64,000 bases of DNA from an uncultured Marinifilum sp. (GTDB lineage Bacteria > Bacteroidota > Bacteroidia > Bacteroidales > Marinifilaceae): assembly GCF_963677195.1 (NCBI RefSeq), contig NZ_OY781918.1:2158923-2222922 (forward strand), given 5' to 3'. Below the pieces are notes generated by a model that saw nothing but the letters and a program-made list of their open reading frames with translations, searched no databases and was not told the DNA's origin. Below are positions 27,393-36,984 of the stretch, piece by piece. Both the position numbers and the translations under genes were made by a program. The number at the start of each line of letters is the position of its first letter. Position 1 is the stretch's first letter.

Positions 27393-28406
27393 ATGAAAGC
27401 ATCATTATACGAAGGAAATAAAACCTTCTCAGTAGTAGAAAAAGAGAAAGAAGCACCAAAAGCTGGTGAGGTGAGAGTAAAAGTTGCGTATTGTGGAGTT
27501 TGTGGAACCGATGTTCACATTTATCATGGTATGATGGATCAAAGGGTAAATATTCCCGAAACAATTGGGCATGAAATGTCTGGAATTGTCGATGCAGTTG
27601 GCGAAGGCGTAAGTGAATTTAAAGTGGGCGATAAAATTACTGTTCGTCCATTAGATAATAGGCTGGAAGAAAAATCTGATAAAGGATATAGCCACATTGC
27701 TAAAAAATTAAAATTTATTGGTATTGACAGTCCTGGTGCTTTTCAGCAATACTGGAATGTTCCTGCATTTACCTTACACAAACTAAAGGAAGCAACCGAT
27801 TTAAAATTGGCAGCATTAATCGAGCCTCTTTCTGTTGCTTGTCACGATGTACGTATGGGACAATTAAAAGCAGGTGAAACTGCAGTGGTTTCGGGTGGTG
27901 GTCCTATTGGGCTGTTGGTAGCTATGGTTGCTAAGAGTAAAGGTGCCAATGTTATTATTTCGGAGGTAAACGAACTTCGCATAAAAATGGCTAAAGAAAT
28001 GGGATTCGAAGTGGTTAATCCTGTTAAAACAGATTTGGTAGAGTATGTGGATAAAAAAACCGATGGAGCATTGGCTGATGTGGTGTTTGAGGTTGCCGGT
28101 GTACAGGCTTCATTGGATATTACTACAGAGGTAGTAGGTATAAGAGGAAGAATTGTGTTGGTAGCTATTTATGGAGAAGCAAAACCAGTTAACCTATTTA
28201 AATTTTTCTGGAAAGAGCTGAAATTAATCGGAGCTCGTGTATACGAAAAAGAGGACTACGAAGAGTCAATTCGTTTAATTACAGAGAATAAATATCCTTT
28301 CGAAACAATTATTACAGATACAAAACCTTTGGAGCAAATTCAACAGCTTTTCGAAAGTATCGATACCAATCCGAACGGAATGAAGTTCTTAGTAGACTGT
28401 CAGTAA
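27393..28406 (+). CDS. Zinc-type medium-chain dehydrogenase, probable 2-keto-3-deoxy-L-galactonate 5-dehydrogenase
   Basis: This 337-residue cytoplasmic MDR enzyme has the catalytic zinc motif GVCGTDVHIYHG (Cys37), 'ETIGHEMSG' and a nucleotide-binding 'SGGGPIGLLVAMVAKSKG' (about 167-184). The loop that normally holds four structural-zinc cysteines is replaced by a cysteine-free stretch after 'VRPLDNRLEEK' (about 88-100). In the known anhydro-L-galactose route of agar-degrading bacteria, KDGal is oxidized to 2,5-diketo-3-deoxygalactonate and then reduced to KDG. This gene, followed 53 bp later by a KduD-like reductase, fits the oxidation step. A role on another sugar acid is possible. It is the first gene after the third operator. 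Confidence 0.8.
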   Translation: MKASLYEGNKTFSVVEKEKEAPKAGEVRVKVAYCGVCGTDVHIYHGMMDQRVNIPETIGHEMSGIVDAVGEGVSEFKVGDKITVRPLDNRLEEKSDKGYSHIAKKLKFIGIDSPGAFQQYWNVPAFTLHKLKEATDLKLAALIEPLSVACHDVRMGQLKAGETAVVSGGGPIGLLVAMVAKSKGANVIISEVNELRIKMAKEMGFEVVNPVKTDLVEYVDKKTDGALADVVFEVAGVQASLDITTEVVGIRGRIVLVAIYGEAKPVNLFKFFWKELKLIGARVYEKEDYEESIRLITENKYPFETIITDTKPLEQIQQLFESIDTNPNGMKFLVDCQ

Positions 28407-28459
28407 GGATTTATTCAATTAATATAGATAATTAACAAGTTCATAATAAAATAATCACA

Positions 28460-29230
28460 ATGAGTGTTTTAAATAAATTTAGCGTAGAAGGTAAAGTAGC
28501 TTTAGTAACAGGTTGCAAAAGAGGTATTGGTATGGGCATGGCAATTGCTTTAGCCGAAGCTGGTGCCGATATTATTGGAGTTAGTGCTTCCTTAGAGAAA
28601 AACGGGAGTGCTGTTGAAAAAGCAGTTACTGCTTTAGGACGTAAATTTACCGCATATACTTGCGATTTTAGCGATCGTAAATCGCTTTATTCATTCATAA
28701 AAGAAGTAAAAGCCGAGAATCCGGTAATTGATATTCTGGTAAATAATGCAGGTACTATCTTAAGAGCTCCGGCTGCAGAACATCCCGATGAAATGTGGGA
28801 TAAAGTAATTGAGGTAAACCAAAATGCTCAATTTATCCTGACTCGTGAAATTGGCAAGGAAATGCTTACTCGTGGTTCTGGTAAAATTGTATTCACAGCT
28901 TCATTATTGACTTTCCAGGGTGGTATTACAGTTCCAGGATATGCTGCTAGTAAAGGAGCTATTGGTCAAATGACAATGGCTTTTGCTAACGAGTGGGCTT
29001 CGAAAGGTATTAACGTAAATGCAATTGCTCCAGGTTATATCGATACCGATAATACCGAAGCTTTGCGCAAGGATCCTGTTCGTTCAGAGCAAATTCTTTC
29101 TCGTATTCCTGCCGGAAGATGGGGTAAACCAGAAGATTTTGCGGGTCCAATTGTATTCCTTTGTTCTGAAGCAGGCGCTTACATGCAGGGTAGCATTGTA
29201 ACAGTTGATGGCGGTTGGATGGGACGATAG
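28460..29230 (+). CDS. KduD-like short-chain dehydrogenase/reductase
   Basis: This 256-residue classical SDR has a cofactor motif TGCKRGIG (about 18-25), NNAG (about 95-98), catalytic Ser in 'FTASLL' and YAASK (Tyr about 160, Lys about 164). It ends 'VDGGWMGR', as do 2-deoxy-D-gluconate 3-dehydrogenase/KduD proteins. In this context the likely reaction is reduction of 2,5-diketo-3-deoxygalactonate to 2-keto-3-deoxy-D-gluconate, regenerating the cofactor used by the preceding dehydrogenase. The KDG kinase and aldolase that would finish the route are not in this window. The downstream 238-bp gap contains only short low-complexity repeats. Confidence 0.85.
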   Translation: MSVLNKFSVEGKVALVTGCKRGIGMGMAIALAEAGADIIGVSASLEKNGSAVEKAVTALGRKFTAYTCDFSDRKSLYSFIKEVKAENPVIDILVNNAGTILRAPAAEHPDEMWDKVIEVNQNAQFILTREIGKEMLTRGSGKIVFTASLLTFQGGITVPGYAASKGAIGQMTMAFANEWASKGINVNAIAPGYIDTDNTEALRKDPVRSEQILSRIPAGRWGKPEDFAGPIVFLCSEAGAYMQGSIVTVDGGWMGR

Positions 29231-29468
29231 TTTAAAATAGCTGTTAGCGATTAGCTTCAAGCTATTAGCTAACAGTTTATGATACTCCGCTGGCTATACT
29301 TATGAATCAATTAGGTTATTGCCAAATAATGATAAATCGTAAATTTAATAGAAGTACTAAAGAAATTTGCGTTACAAATACGATTATAGTTCAAACTAAG
29401 CTAAAATTTATTAGAAACTTTTATTGGCATAGGCTAGCAGCCAAAAGCCAATAGCTAAAAGCTAAAAA
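29231..29468. repeat. Spacer with degenerate AGCTATTAGC-type repeats
   Basis: An imperfect hairpin (CTGTTAGCGATTAGCTT against AAGCTATTAGCTAACAG) lies at about 29241-29277. AGCCAAAAGCCAATAGC-type heptamers lie just before the next ATG. No gene is seen. Confidence 0.6.
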
Positions 29469-30917
29469 ATGGATCTAAATTTTAAACAATATATCAATGG
29501 AGCCTGGGTAGCTCCAGCGAATGGACTTACTGCAGATGTCTTGAATCCGTCGAATGACGAGATTGTAGGAACAGTTGCCAACGGAAACGAAGAAGATGCT
29601 GTAATAGCATTAGAGGCAGCAGAAAAAGCACAAAAAGGATGGGCGAAAATACCTGCTCGCAAAAGAGCAGAATTAATGTATGCTTTTGTTGCTGAGATTA
29701 AAGCCAATCGTGAAGAGCTGGCAACAGTTTTAACCAAAGAACAGGGCAAACTTTTTAAGGTAGCTCAGTTCGAGGTTGATGTTTGTTGTTCATTTATAGA
29801 ATATGCCTGCGAGTGGGCTCGCCGTATAGAAGGTGATATTATTCCTTCTGATAACGAGAATGAGCAGATCTGGATTCAAAAAATCCCTCGCGGAGTTGTG
29901 GTAGCCATTACTGCCTGGAATTTTCCATTGGCTTTAGCGGGTCGTAAAATTGGGCCTGCTTTGGTTGCTGGTAACTCTATGGTTATTAAGCCAACTACCG
30001 AAACTCCCATGTCTACATTAATGTTGGGTGAATTGGCAAAGAAAGCCGGTATTCCTGATGGTGTTTTAAATATCATTACAGGTCCTGGTCGTACCATGGG
30101 AACAGCTCTTTGTAAGAATGAAATCACTAAAATGGTGAGTATGACAGGTAGTACTCCTGCAGGACAAGCTATTTTTAAAGCTGCTTCGGAAAATCTGGCT
30201 CACGTTCAGTTGGAGTTGGGTGGAAAAGCTCCTTTTATTGCTTTCGAAGATTGCGACATCGATTCGGCTGTTGAAGGTGCATTGCATTCTCGTTTCGATA
30301 ATTGTGGTCAGGTTTGTACTTGTAACGAACGCATGTATGTTCACGAAGATATTTACGATGAGTTCATGGAGAAATTCATGACTAAAGTAAAAGAAATTAA
30401 AGTTGGTGATCCTTTCGATCCTACTTCTGATATGGGTGCTAAGGTAAACAAATCGGAATTGAAGCACATGCACGAATTGGTTGAGGTGAGTCTGAAAGAA
30501 GGTGCTACTTTGGCTTATGGAGGTAAGGTTCCCGAAGGTAGCGAATTCGAGAAAGGAAACTGGTTTATGCCAACTATTCTTACCGATGTGAAGCAAGAAA
30601 TGACCATTGTTCATGAAGAGGCATTCGGACCAATTTTGCCGGTAATTAAATTTTCATCTTTCGATCAGGTAATAGAATATGCTAATGATTGTGAGTTTGG
30701 ACTAGCGGCCATGGTTTATACCAACGATATGAACAAAATTATGAGCTGTAACAGCGAATTGGATTTTGGTGAAATTTACATTAACCGTGGACATGGTGAA
30801 CTTCATCAGGGATTCCATAACGGATATAAGATGTCGGGAACAGGAGGAGAAGACGGAAAATATGGTTTCGAGCAATACCTGGAAAAGAAAACTTTCTATG
30901 TACGATTTAAAGCTTAA
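29469..30917 (+). CDS. Aldehyde dehydrogenase, probable 3,6-anhydro-L-galactose dehydrogenase
   Basis: This 482-residue NAD(P)-dependent ALDH has complete family motifs: 'AITAWNFPLA' (Asn for the oxyanion hole), catalytic base Glu249 in LELGGKAPF and nucleophile Cys283 in CGQVCTC. It resembles the AldA/lactaldehyde dehydrogenase branch. In agar catabolism the first intracellular step is oxidation of anhydro-L-galactose to 3,6-anhydro-L-galactonate, and the cycloisomerase two positions on supports this assignment. The substrate is inferred from context, since ALDH substrates are poorly predicted by motif. The start is ATG at 29469. Confidence 0.82.
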   Translation: MDLNFKQYINGAWVAPANGLTADVLNPSNDEIVGTVANGNEEDAVIALEAAEKAQKGWAKIPARKRAELMYAFVAEIKANREELATVLTKEQGKLFKVAQFEVDVCCSFIEYACEWARRIEGDIIPSDNENEQIWIQKIPRGVVVAITAWNFPLALAGRKIGPALVAGNSMVIKPTTETPMSTLMLGELAKKAGIPDGVLNIITGPGRTMGTALCKNEITKMVSMTGSTPAGQAIFKAASENLAHVQLELGGKAPFIAFEDCDIDSAVEGALHSRFDNCGQVCTCNERMYVHEDIYDEFMEKFMTKVKEIKVGDPFDPTSDMGAKVNKSELKHMHELVEVSLKEGATLAYGGKVPEGSEFEKGNWFMPTILTDVKQEMTIVHEEAFGPILPVIKFSSFDQVIEYANDCEFGLAAMVYTNDMNKIMSCNSELDFGEIYINRGHGELHQGFHNGYKMSGTGGEDGKYGFEQYLEKKTFYVRFKA

Positions 30918-31087
30918 TAAGTATGAAGTATAAAGGCGCAAGTGTCAGAAATTCATTTGCTTGATGTAAGTGGATTTCTGTTCTTCGCTTAGGTGCTTAA
31001 TAACATACTAATATTGTCAGGTATCAGGAAAATAAGAGACTTGTAAATGTCTTATATATTGATACTTGATGCTTGATACTTCAAAAA

Positions 31088-32176
31088 ATGACACGTATAA
31101 AAAATATAAAAGTACAATTATTTAAAGTTCCTCTTGCCGAGGTGCTTTCAGATGCTAAGCATGGCGATCATTTTCATTTTGAATTGGTAACGGCAACGGT
31201 TGTATTGGAAGATGGAAGCGAAGGAACAGGCTATACCTATACCGGTGGTAAAGGGGGGCATGCCATCAAAGCCATGATTGAACATGATTTTGAACCTGTA
31301 CTTGTAGGTAAGGATGCCGAAAAAATAGAAGAACTTCATGATTTTATGTGGTGGCACATTCATTACGTTGGTCGCGGAGGAATAGATGCTTTTGCAATGG
31401 CTGCTATTGATATTGCTCTTTGGGATATCAGATGTAAAAAAGCCGGCGAGCCACTTTGGAAAGTTGCCGGAGGTGCAAATAATACCTGTAAAGCTTATTG
31501 CGGTGGTATCGATCTCCAATTTCCTCTTCCCAAACTATTAAATAGTATACAGGGATATTTAGACAGAGGTTATAATGCTGTAAAAATCAAAATCGGAAGA
31601 GATAATCTCGATGAAGATATTGAGCGCATAAAAGCTGTTCGCGAGTATATTGGACCCGATGTTACTTTTATGGTTGATGCCAATTACTCTATGAGTGTGG
31701 AGAAAGCCATTGAAGCTGCCAATCGGTTTAAAGAGTTTGATATATTTTGGTTCGAAGAGCCAACAATTCCGGATGATTACAAAGGTTTTGGCAAGATTGC
31801 AGATGCAACAGGTATGCCTTTAGCCATGGGTGAAAATTTGCATACGATACACGAGTTTGAATATGCAATGACCGATGCAAAACTATCTTTTGTTCAGCCA
31901 GATGCTTCTAATTGTGCAGGAATTACTGGTTGGTTAAAGGCAGCAACACTGGCAGCGGAAAATAACATTCCGGTTTGTTCTCATGGAATGCAGGAGTTGC
32001 ATGTAAGTCTGGTTTCTTCTCAGTCAAATGCCGGATGGATTGAGGTTCACAGTTTTCCTATTGATGAATATACAACCCGCCCTTTAGTTGTTGAGAATCA
32101 AAGAGCTGTAGCTCCAGATTATCCGGGTGTAGGCGTGATTTTCGACTGGGAAAAATTGGCTCCCTATAAAGTTTAA
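31088..32176 (+). CDS. Enolase-superfamily enzyme, probable 3,6-anhydro-L-galactonate cycloisomerase
   Basis: This 362-residue mandelate-racemase-group enzyme should open the anhydro ring of 3,6-anhydro-L-galactonate to give 2-keto-3-deoxy-L-galactonate. Lys166 and Lys168 sit in VKIKIG; metal ligands are Asp197 (MVDANY), Glu223 or Glu224 (WFEEP) and Glu249 (AMGENLH). His299 in CSHGMQ is placed to act as the opposite acid/base. Length fits the family. The upstream TTG at 31073 would add five residues; the ATG at 31088 is preferred because 'MTRIKNIKV' matches the usual start of this fold. Related sugar-acid dehydratases share these motifs, so the call rests on the ALDH, KduD-like and GH117 context. 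Confidence 0.85.
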   Translation: MTRIKNIKVQLFKVPLAEVLSDAKHGDHFHFELVTATVVLEDGSEGTGYTYTGGKGGHAIKAMIEHDFEPVLVGKDAEKIEELHDFMWWHIHYVGRGGIDAFAMAAIDIALWDIRCKKAGEPLWKVAGGANNTCKAYCGGIDLQFPLPKLLNSIQGYLDRGYNAVKIKIGRDNLDEDIERIKAVREYIGPDVTFMVDANYSMSVEKAIEAANRFKEFDIFWFEEPTIPDDYKGFGKIADATGMPLAMGENLHTIHEFEYAMTDAKLSFVQPDASNCAGITGWLKAATLAAENNIPVCSHGMQELHVSLVSSQSNAGWIEVHSFPIDEYTTRPLVVENQRAVAPDYPGVGVIFDWEKLAPYKV

Positions 32177-32199
32177 CCCAACAAATTTTAACTCAAAAT

Positions 32200-33249
32200 A
32201 TGAAAAATCATAAATCCCATTTTGGAGAATATCAAGCTAAGGAAATTGAACTGTTTCACTTGGAAAATGACAATGGAATGATTGTGAAAATCATGAATTA
32301 TGGTGCTACCATTACTTCCATTTCTATTCCTTCCGAGGATGGATCCAAAAGAACTGAATTGGCTTGTGGTTTTGATCAATTCGAGGCTTATTTTGCAAAG
32401 GAATATCAGAACAATGCTCCTTATTTTGGAAGTACTGTTGGCAGATATTGCTCCCAAATAAAAGATGCAAAATTTTCCATCGATGGAAAAGAATATCAAT
32501 TGGCTAAGAACTGTGGCGATAATAATCTGCATGGAGGAACTGTTGGTTTCGATAAAAAAGTTTGGCAAGCAGAAAGTACAAATACGGACAATTCGGTAGG
32601 CGTGCAATTGAAGTTAAAAAGCGCTGATCTGGAAGAAGGTTTTCCTGGAAATGTTGTTTCTACTGTTACTTTCATGCTTACTAATGATAATGAAATTCAA
32701 ATTACTTATCAGGCTACAACCGATAAAACAACACCGCTTTCACTAACGAATCATACCTATTTTAATTTATCAGGATTCAAGAATGATATCACCAAGCATA
32801 AGGTTTCTGTTTTAACAGGTAAGCGTTTAGAAACGGATGAAACAGGAGCTGCTACAGGAGTAATTTTAGATTTAGAAAATGCAGTTGATGATTTGCGAGA
32901 AGGAAAAATTGTAGACGATGTCCACAATGCAATGGATACAGGCTTCGAACATTTCTTTGTTTTTGAAGATGCAAAATTCGAATTGCAAAAAGTAGCAGAA
33001 GTGATAGATCCGGAAAGTGGAAGAAAATTAGAAGTGGAAACTACAGAACCATGCATGCTTTTTTACACAGGAATGTACACTTCAGATAAATTGAAACGCG
33101 AAAATGGCGATCAGTTTGGAAAATATCGTGGCTTTTGCTGTGAAACACATCGTTACCAAAATGGTCCTAACTTGAAAGGATCACCGAAATCGTTAACGAA
33201 AGCAGGAGAGGTTTTTGAAAGTAATACCGTTTTTCGTTTGACTTTTTAA
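32200..33249 (+). CDS. galM: Aldose 1-epimerase (galactose mutarotase family)
   Basis: This 349-residue enzyme interconverts alpha and beta anomers of hexoses such as D-galactose, the other sugar of agar. Family motifs are 'FGSTVGRYC', 'LHGGTVGFDKKVW' (His about 109), 'NHTYFNLSG' (His about 184) and a C-terminal 'CCETHRYQNGPN' with the acidic catalytic region nearby. No signal peptide is apparent, so it is cytoplasmic. It follows the cycloisomerase by 23 bp and precedes the permease by 42 bp, so the three genes probably form one transcript. Confidence 0.9.
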   Translation: MKNHKSHFGEYQAKEIELFHLENDNGMIVKIMNYGATITSISIPSEDGSKRTELACGFDQFEAYFAKEYQNNAPYFGSTVGRYCSQIKDAKFSIDGKEYQLAKNCGDNNLHGGTVGFDKKVWQAESTNTDNSVGVQLKLKSADLEEGFPGNVVSTVTFMLTNDNEIQITYQATTDKTTPLSLTNHTYFNLSGFKNDITKHKVSVLTGKRLETDETGAATGVILDLENAVDDLREGKIVDDVHNAMDTGFEHFFVFEDAKFELQKVAEVIDPESGRKLEVETTEPCMLFYTGMYTSDKLKRENGDQFGKYRGFCCETHRYQNGPNLKGSPKSLTKAGEVFESNTVFRLTF

Positions 33250-33291
33250 TTGAAATAAAGCCAAAAATAAAAACACATAAAATTTACAATT

Positions 33292-34305
33292 ATGATTGAA
33301 GGAATTATTTGGGCCATATTTGCCGGATTAATGCTGGGAACTTATGCCTTACCCGAAAAATTTACCAAAGATTTTGAGTTTGAAAATACATGGGGATTAA
33401 TGTTTAGTTTAAATATGTTTGTAATCCCTCTTATATCTGCATTTTTATTGATTAAGGGTTTTGGAGGTGTTTTGAGTGGAATTCCTGCTGACATATTACT
33501 AAAAATGGGTGTTGCCAGTATTTTATGGGGAGTTGGTGTAATGATGTGGGGAAAAGCAATTAACCATATCGGATTATCGCTTGGTTTTTCCATTTTTATT
33601 GGTACAGTTATTTTAGTGGGATCTTTACTGCCATTTTTGGTAGATGGACTTCCGGCTGGTAATATTTTGGTTTATATTTTATCGGGTATTGCCATTGTAT
33701 TAATAGGAATTATTTTAAATGGTAAAGCCGGAATTTTAAGAGAATCAGATGAAAAAGAAGATAGCTCTTCTGAGAAAATATCCATGACAAAGGGAATTGT
33801 AATTGCCGTTGTAGGTGGATTATTGGCAACCGGATTTAGTTTTGCCAATGCATTGGGGCGTCCTTACCTTCATGAAGCTTGTCAGGCTGCAGGAAATCCT
33901 GAATGGGTTACTTCAGTAGCAGTGATGTTCGTAATTTATGTTTGCGGTGGCCTATTTGTAGTACCTTATTTTATCGTAAAATTGAGTCAAACTTCCCGTT
34001 GGTCTAATTTTAAAACTCCACATCTTTCAAAAAATGTGATGATGACACTTTGTATGGCAGTTTTAAACTTTGCGGCATCGGCAGTATTTGCTTACGCAGC
34101 ATTTAAGCTGGGAAAAGCTGGAAATACAGTTGGATATGCTATATTTAATACCATTTCGGTTGCTGTAGCAATTGTGGGAGGTTTACTTACCAGCGAGTGG
34201 GCAAAAGCATCCGGAAAAGCAAGAATGTATTTGTATCTCGGACTGGCAAGTATGATAATTGGTGTACTTGTAATTGCAATTGGTAACAGCCAGGGGATGA
34301 TGTAA
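33292..34305 (+). CDS. RhaT-family sugar permease, candidate anhydrogalactose transporter
   Basis: This 337-residue inner-membrane protein has about ten hydrophobic segments and the beginning 'GIIWAIFAGLMLGTYALPEKF', a pattern of the L-rhamnose-proton symporter (RhaT) family. No rhamnose genes are nearby. Being last in the anhydrogalactose operon, it probably carries the monosaccharide made in the periplasm by GH117, or galactose. A central hydrophilic loop (about 150-165, rich in Glu, Lys and Ser) separates the halves. Substrate is inferred only. A strong terminator follows. Confidence 0.82.
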   Translation: MIEGIIWAIFAGLMLGTYALPEKFTKDFEFENTWGLMFSLNMFVIPLISAFLLIKGFGGVLSGIPADILLKMGVASILWGVGVMMWGKAINHIGLSLGFSIFIGTVILVGSLLPFLVDGLPAGNILVYILSGIAIVLIGIILNGKAGILRESDEKEDSSSEKISMTKGIVIAVVGGLLATGFSFANALGRPYLHEACQAAGNPEWVTSVAVMFVIYVCGGLFVVPYFIVKLSQTSRWSNFKTPHLSKNVMMTLCMAVLNFAASAVFAYAAFKLGKAGNTVGYAIFNTISVAVAIVGGLLTSEWAKASGKARMYLYLGLASMIIGVLVIAIGNSQGMM

Positions 34306-34332
34306 TATTGTTTTTAGTACAATCATATTGAA

Positions 34333-34367
34333 AAAGGCCAAAATCTTTAAGATTTTGGCCTTTCTTC
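34333..34367 (+). terminator. Rho-independent terminator after the permease gene
   Basis: AAAGGCCAAAATC/GATTTTGGCCTTT, a 13-bp perfect stem with TTTAA loop, followed by CTTCTT. The rest of the gap up to 34604 has two short hairpins (AGTTTTTG/CAAAAACT and AGAGCC/CGGCTC) and no gene. Confidence 0.85.
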
Positions 34368-34604
34368 TTAAACACAGATCTTTCTGATTGTTTTATTTTT
34401 TATGTCGCCTTCAGTTTTTTCCTTAGTTTTTGGGTCAAGTCAAAAACTAAGAGCCTTTTCGGCTCGAGGCTAAAAGAATGAAAAGTCGAAAAATAGAGGA
34501 TCAAACAAGTAAGCTTATGCAGATCAATTTACTCCTCCATTGCGAAAATTTTCATTCCTGTTGGTGATTTCCTTTAATTATGTATGTTTTTATAAGATAT
34601 TCTT

Positions 34605-36014
34605 TTATTTCGAATACTGATCGATAATCAGCTTAATAGCACGCTGACAAGCTGGGCAAAATTCGTTGTGACGGGTGAACATGATACAGTTGGCAGCACT
34701 TCTATACAAACCTTTCGATTTGTATTGAGCACCTTCAAAAGCACCAACTTCTCCGCTGTGTTCCATATTCGATAACAATTCATTATCCCAGGCTTTTTTC
34801 GTCATAAAGAATTTTTCCATTACCTTTTCATCGACTTTTGCTTTACGCATTTCCACACGTTTTTTCTGAGTAGCAATGCTGTGTTTGTCGTATTTTTCCT
34901 TTTCCCAAGGTGTTGGAATAGGCGTTCCGGGAGTCAGAATATCTTTCCATTTAATGGTTTCGGGATCGGTATTAGCAGTTACATTCAGCTCCCATGGTTC
35001 TTGGTGTTCCGCATCCATTTCGTAAGCTGTTGCCGAGGTGTAATACTCATCGGCCAAATCGGCAAAATGATGACCAAATTCGTGTACAAACAAATATTCC
35101 TGGAAAGCATTATCAGCGGCAGCTGTAATATAAAGGTTGTAAATACCGCCTCCGCCGTAAATGGAATCGTTCATTAAAATGGCGGTAAATTCGTAAGGAA
35201 CGGCAGCTGCAGCATTGCGAATGGTTTTGTTATCGAACCCCAAAGCATAACGTTCTGAATCGAAGGCTCCGTAGGTTACCGAAAGAGCCGAGCGAGTATG
35301 AATATCCTGATGAGGATGATTGACTCCCGAATCGGGTGATGGTGTTTCAACGGCACGAATGGAAAATTTATCTTTTGAAGAAGCAAAAGGTTCGGTGCTC
35401 AACAAAACCTCAGCAAAACGTTTTGCATCTTTTTTGAATTTGTTCATATCTTTTTTTGCATATCCTTCGCCTAAAACCACAATGTCTACTTGTTTTTCTG
35501 GCTTTCCATTTACAACAATATCAATGGTATTGTAATGGTTTTTTATAGCACTTGGAAATGCACGATGGTGTTTTGGATTTACCCTGTAGGTCCAAACCGG
35601 ATCGAATCCATTATTAATATTTCTTTTCAGTATGGTAACATTAACATCAGTTTTGGGCCAGGGAAAGCGGAGCGATTCATGGAAACTTCCCCATTCTTTT
35701 TCAGCTTCGGGAGTTGTTTCCCACTCTCCGTAAATGCTTGCAAAACCTCTCGAATAAATTACTTTTCCTGATTTTGGATCTTTCACCTCGAAGAAATATT
35801 TTCCCAGTCGCAGTTCATCGATTAAAACCGTTTTGCTACCGGCCCATTCTCCATCGTTAACCATTTGGTCGAAGGCAAAATGTTCTTCTGCTGCTGTTCC
35901 CACGTGTTTATAATCCAGTCGCATGCATGCAGAGGTAAAATAATCGGCATATTGTGCCTTGGCAAACAGAGAAGTACCCATTAGCATTAGAGCACATACA
36001 AAAAATTTTTTCAT
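34605..36014 (-). CDS. M64-family secreted metallopeptidase
   Basis: This 469-residue exported protein has a signal peptide (about 1-20), an N-terminal beta-rich M64 domain (about 22-150) and a catalytic domain. It carries the zinc motif HEFGHHFADLADEYY (about 314-328), where two His and a downstream Asp are expected ligands and the first Glu the catalytic base. M64 is the IgA-peptidase family first described in Clostridium; in marine Bacteroidota it is presumed to be a general secreted protease. 'GEGYAKKDMNKFKKDA' is another conserved block. Conserved Cys residues near the C-terminus (CIMF, CPAC) could form a disulfide. Its substrate is unknown. Confidence 0.88.
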   Translation of the reverse strand: MKKFFVCALMLMGTSLFAKAQYADYFTSACMRLDYKHVGTAAEEHFAFDQMVNDGEWAGSKTVLIDELRLGKYFFEVKDPKSGKVIYSRGFASIYGEWETTPEAEKEWGSFHESLRFPWPKTDVNVTILKRNINNGFDPVWTYRVNPKHHRAFPSAIKNHYNTIDIVVNGKPEKQVDIVVLGEGYAKKDMNKFKKDAKRFAEVLLSTEPFASSKDKFSIRAVETPSPDSGVNHPHQDIHTRSALSVTYGAFDSERYALGFDNKTIRNAAAAVPYEFTAILMNDSIYGGGGIYNLYITAAADNAFQEYLFVHEFGHHFADLADEYYTSATAYEMDAEHQEPWELNVTANTDPETIKWKDILTPGTPIPTPWEKEKYDKHSIATQKKRVEMRKAKVDEKVMEKFFMTKKAWDNELLSNMEHSGEVGAFEGAQYKSKGLYRSAANCIMFTRHNEFCPACQRAIKLIIDQYSK

Positions 36015-36245
36015 AGTATTTGTGTTTTTTCTTAGTGTTGGTTTTGATGAACAAGATAAGGAATATCCTTTGTTTGAAAGATGCTTATTGTCATATCTAA
36101 GAGTTCGAAATGACGAAAAGTATTTAGGCTTAAAATAAATTTATTTCTCATTTACTTTCGAATAATTTTCCCTAATCCCTAAGGTTTTTTCTTTAATCTT
36201 AATATTTCTTTTAATTTAGATTTTTTGTATCAATATACTTTTTTT

Positions 36246-36938
36246 ATGATAGGAACACTCGTAAATGTTGTAGCCATAATTATAGGTGGTAGTTTAGGAC
36301 TTTTGTTTAGGGCTAAAATTCCCGAGCGTATGTTTAAAATTGTATTTCAGGCTTTGGGTATTTTTACCTTGTATTTGGGTATTAGTATGGCCTTAAAGGC
36401 GAACGAACTTTTAATAATGGTTTTTAGTTTGGTAGCCGGAGCTATTATCGGTGAATTTTTGCAGTTGGAAGAGCGAATAGAGAACTTAGGTGATAAATTA
36501 AAAAAAAGAATAGGCAGCAAGGATGAAAATTTTACTACAGGTTTACTTACTGCTTTTATGTTATTTTGTATGGGTGCCATGACTATTGTGGGAAGCATGG
36601 AAGAAGGAATGGGAAAAGAACCTACTTTACTGCTAACAAAATCGCTAATGGATGGAATTTCGTCGGTAGCTTTGGCTGCAGTTTTAGGTGTAGGAGTTTT
36701 GTTTTCGGTTATTCCTTTATTGTTGTTTCAGGGTGGATTAACTTTGCTGGCTGCATATTTTGGCGATGTAATTCCCGAAATTATTATTACTGAAATTACA
36801 GGTATTGGTGGAATACTAATTATTGCTTTGGGATTAAGTATATTAGATGTGAAAAAAATAAAAGTACTGAATATGCTACCTGCAATTTTGGTAGAACTAC
36901 TCTTATGCTATATCTTTTTATACTATAAGTTTTTGTAA
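36246..36938 (+). CDS. DUF554 membrane protein
   Basis: This 230-residue inner-membrane protein has seven or so hydrophobic segments. 'GTLVNVVAIIIGGSLGL' at the N-terminus and 'FMLFCMGAMTIVGSMEEG' in the middle are typical DUF554 sequence. Function is unknown; a transport role is a common guess. A TTG 21 bp upstream would extend it by seven residues, but the ATG at 36246 gives the conserved N-terminus. It lies 46 bp before the kinase fusion gene and may be co-transcribed with it. Confidence 0.88.
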   Translation: MIGTLVNVVAIIIGGSLGLLFRAKIPERMFKIVFQALGIFTLYLGISMALKANELLIMVFSLVAGAIIGEFLQLEERIENLGDKLKKRIGSKDENFTTGLLTAFMLFCMGAMTIVGSMEEGMGKEPTLLLTKSLMDGISSVALAAVLGVGVLFSVIPLLLFQGGLTLLAAYFGDVIPEIIITEITGIGGILIIALGLSILDVKKIKVLNMLPAILVELLLCYIFLYYKFL

Positions 36939-36984
36939 ATTTGTATTCCTTTGAAATATCAGGTTAACTAAAAAAAGAATTGCC

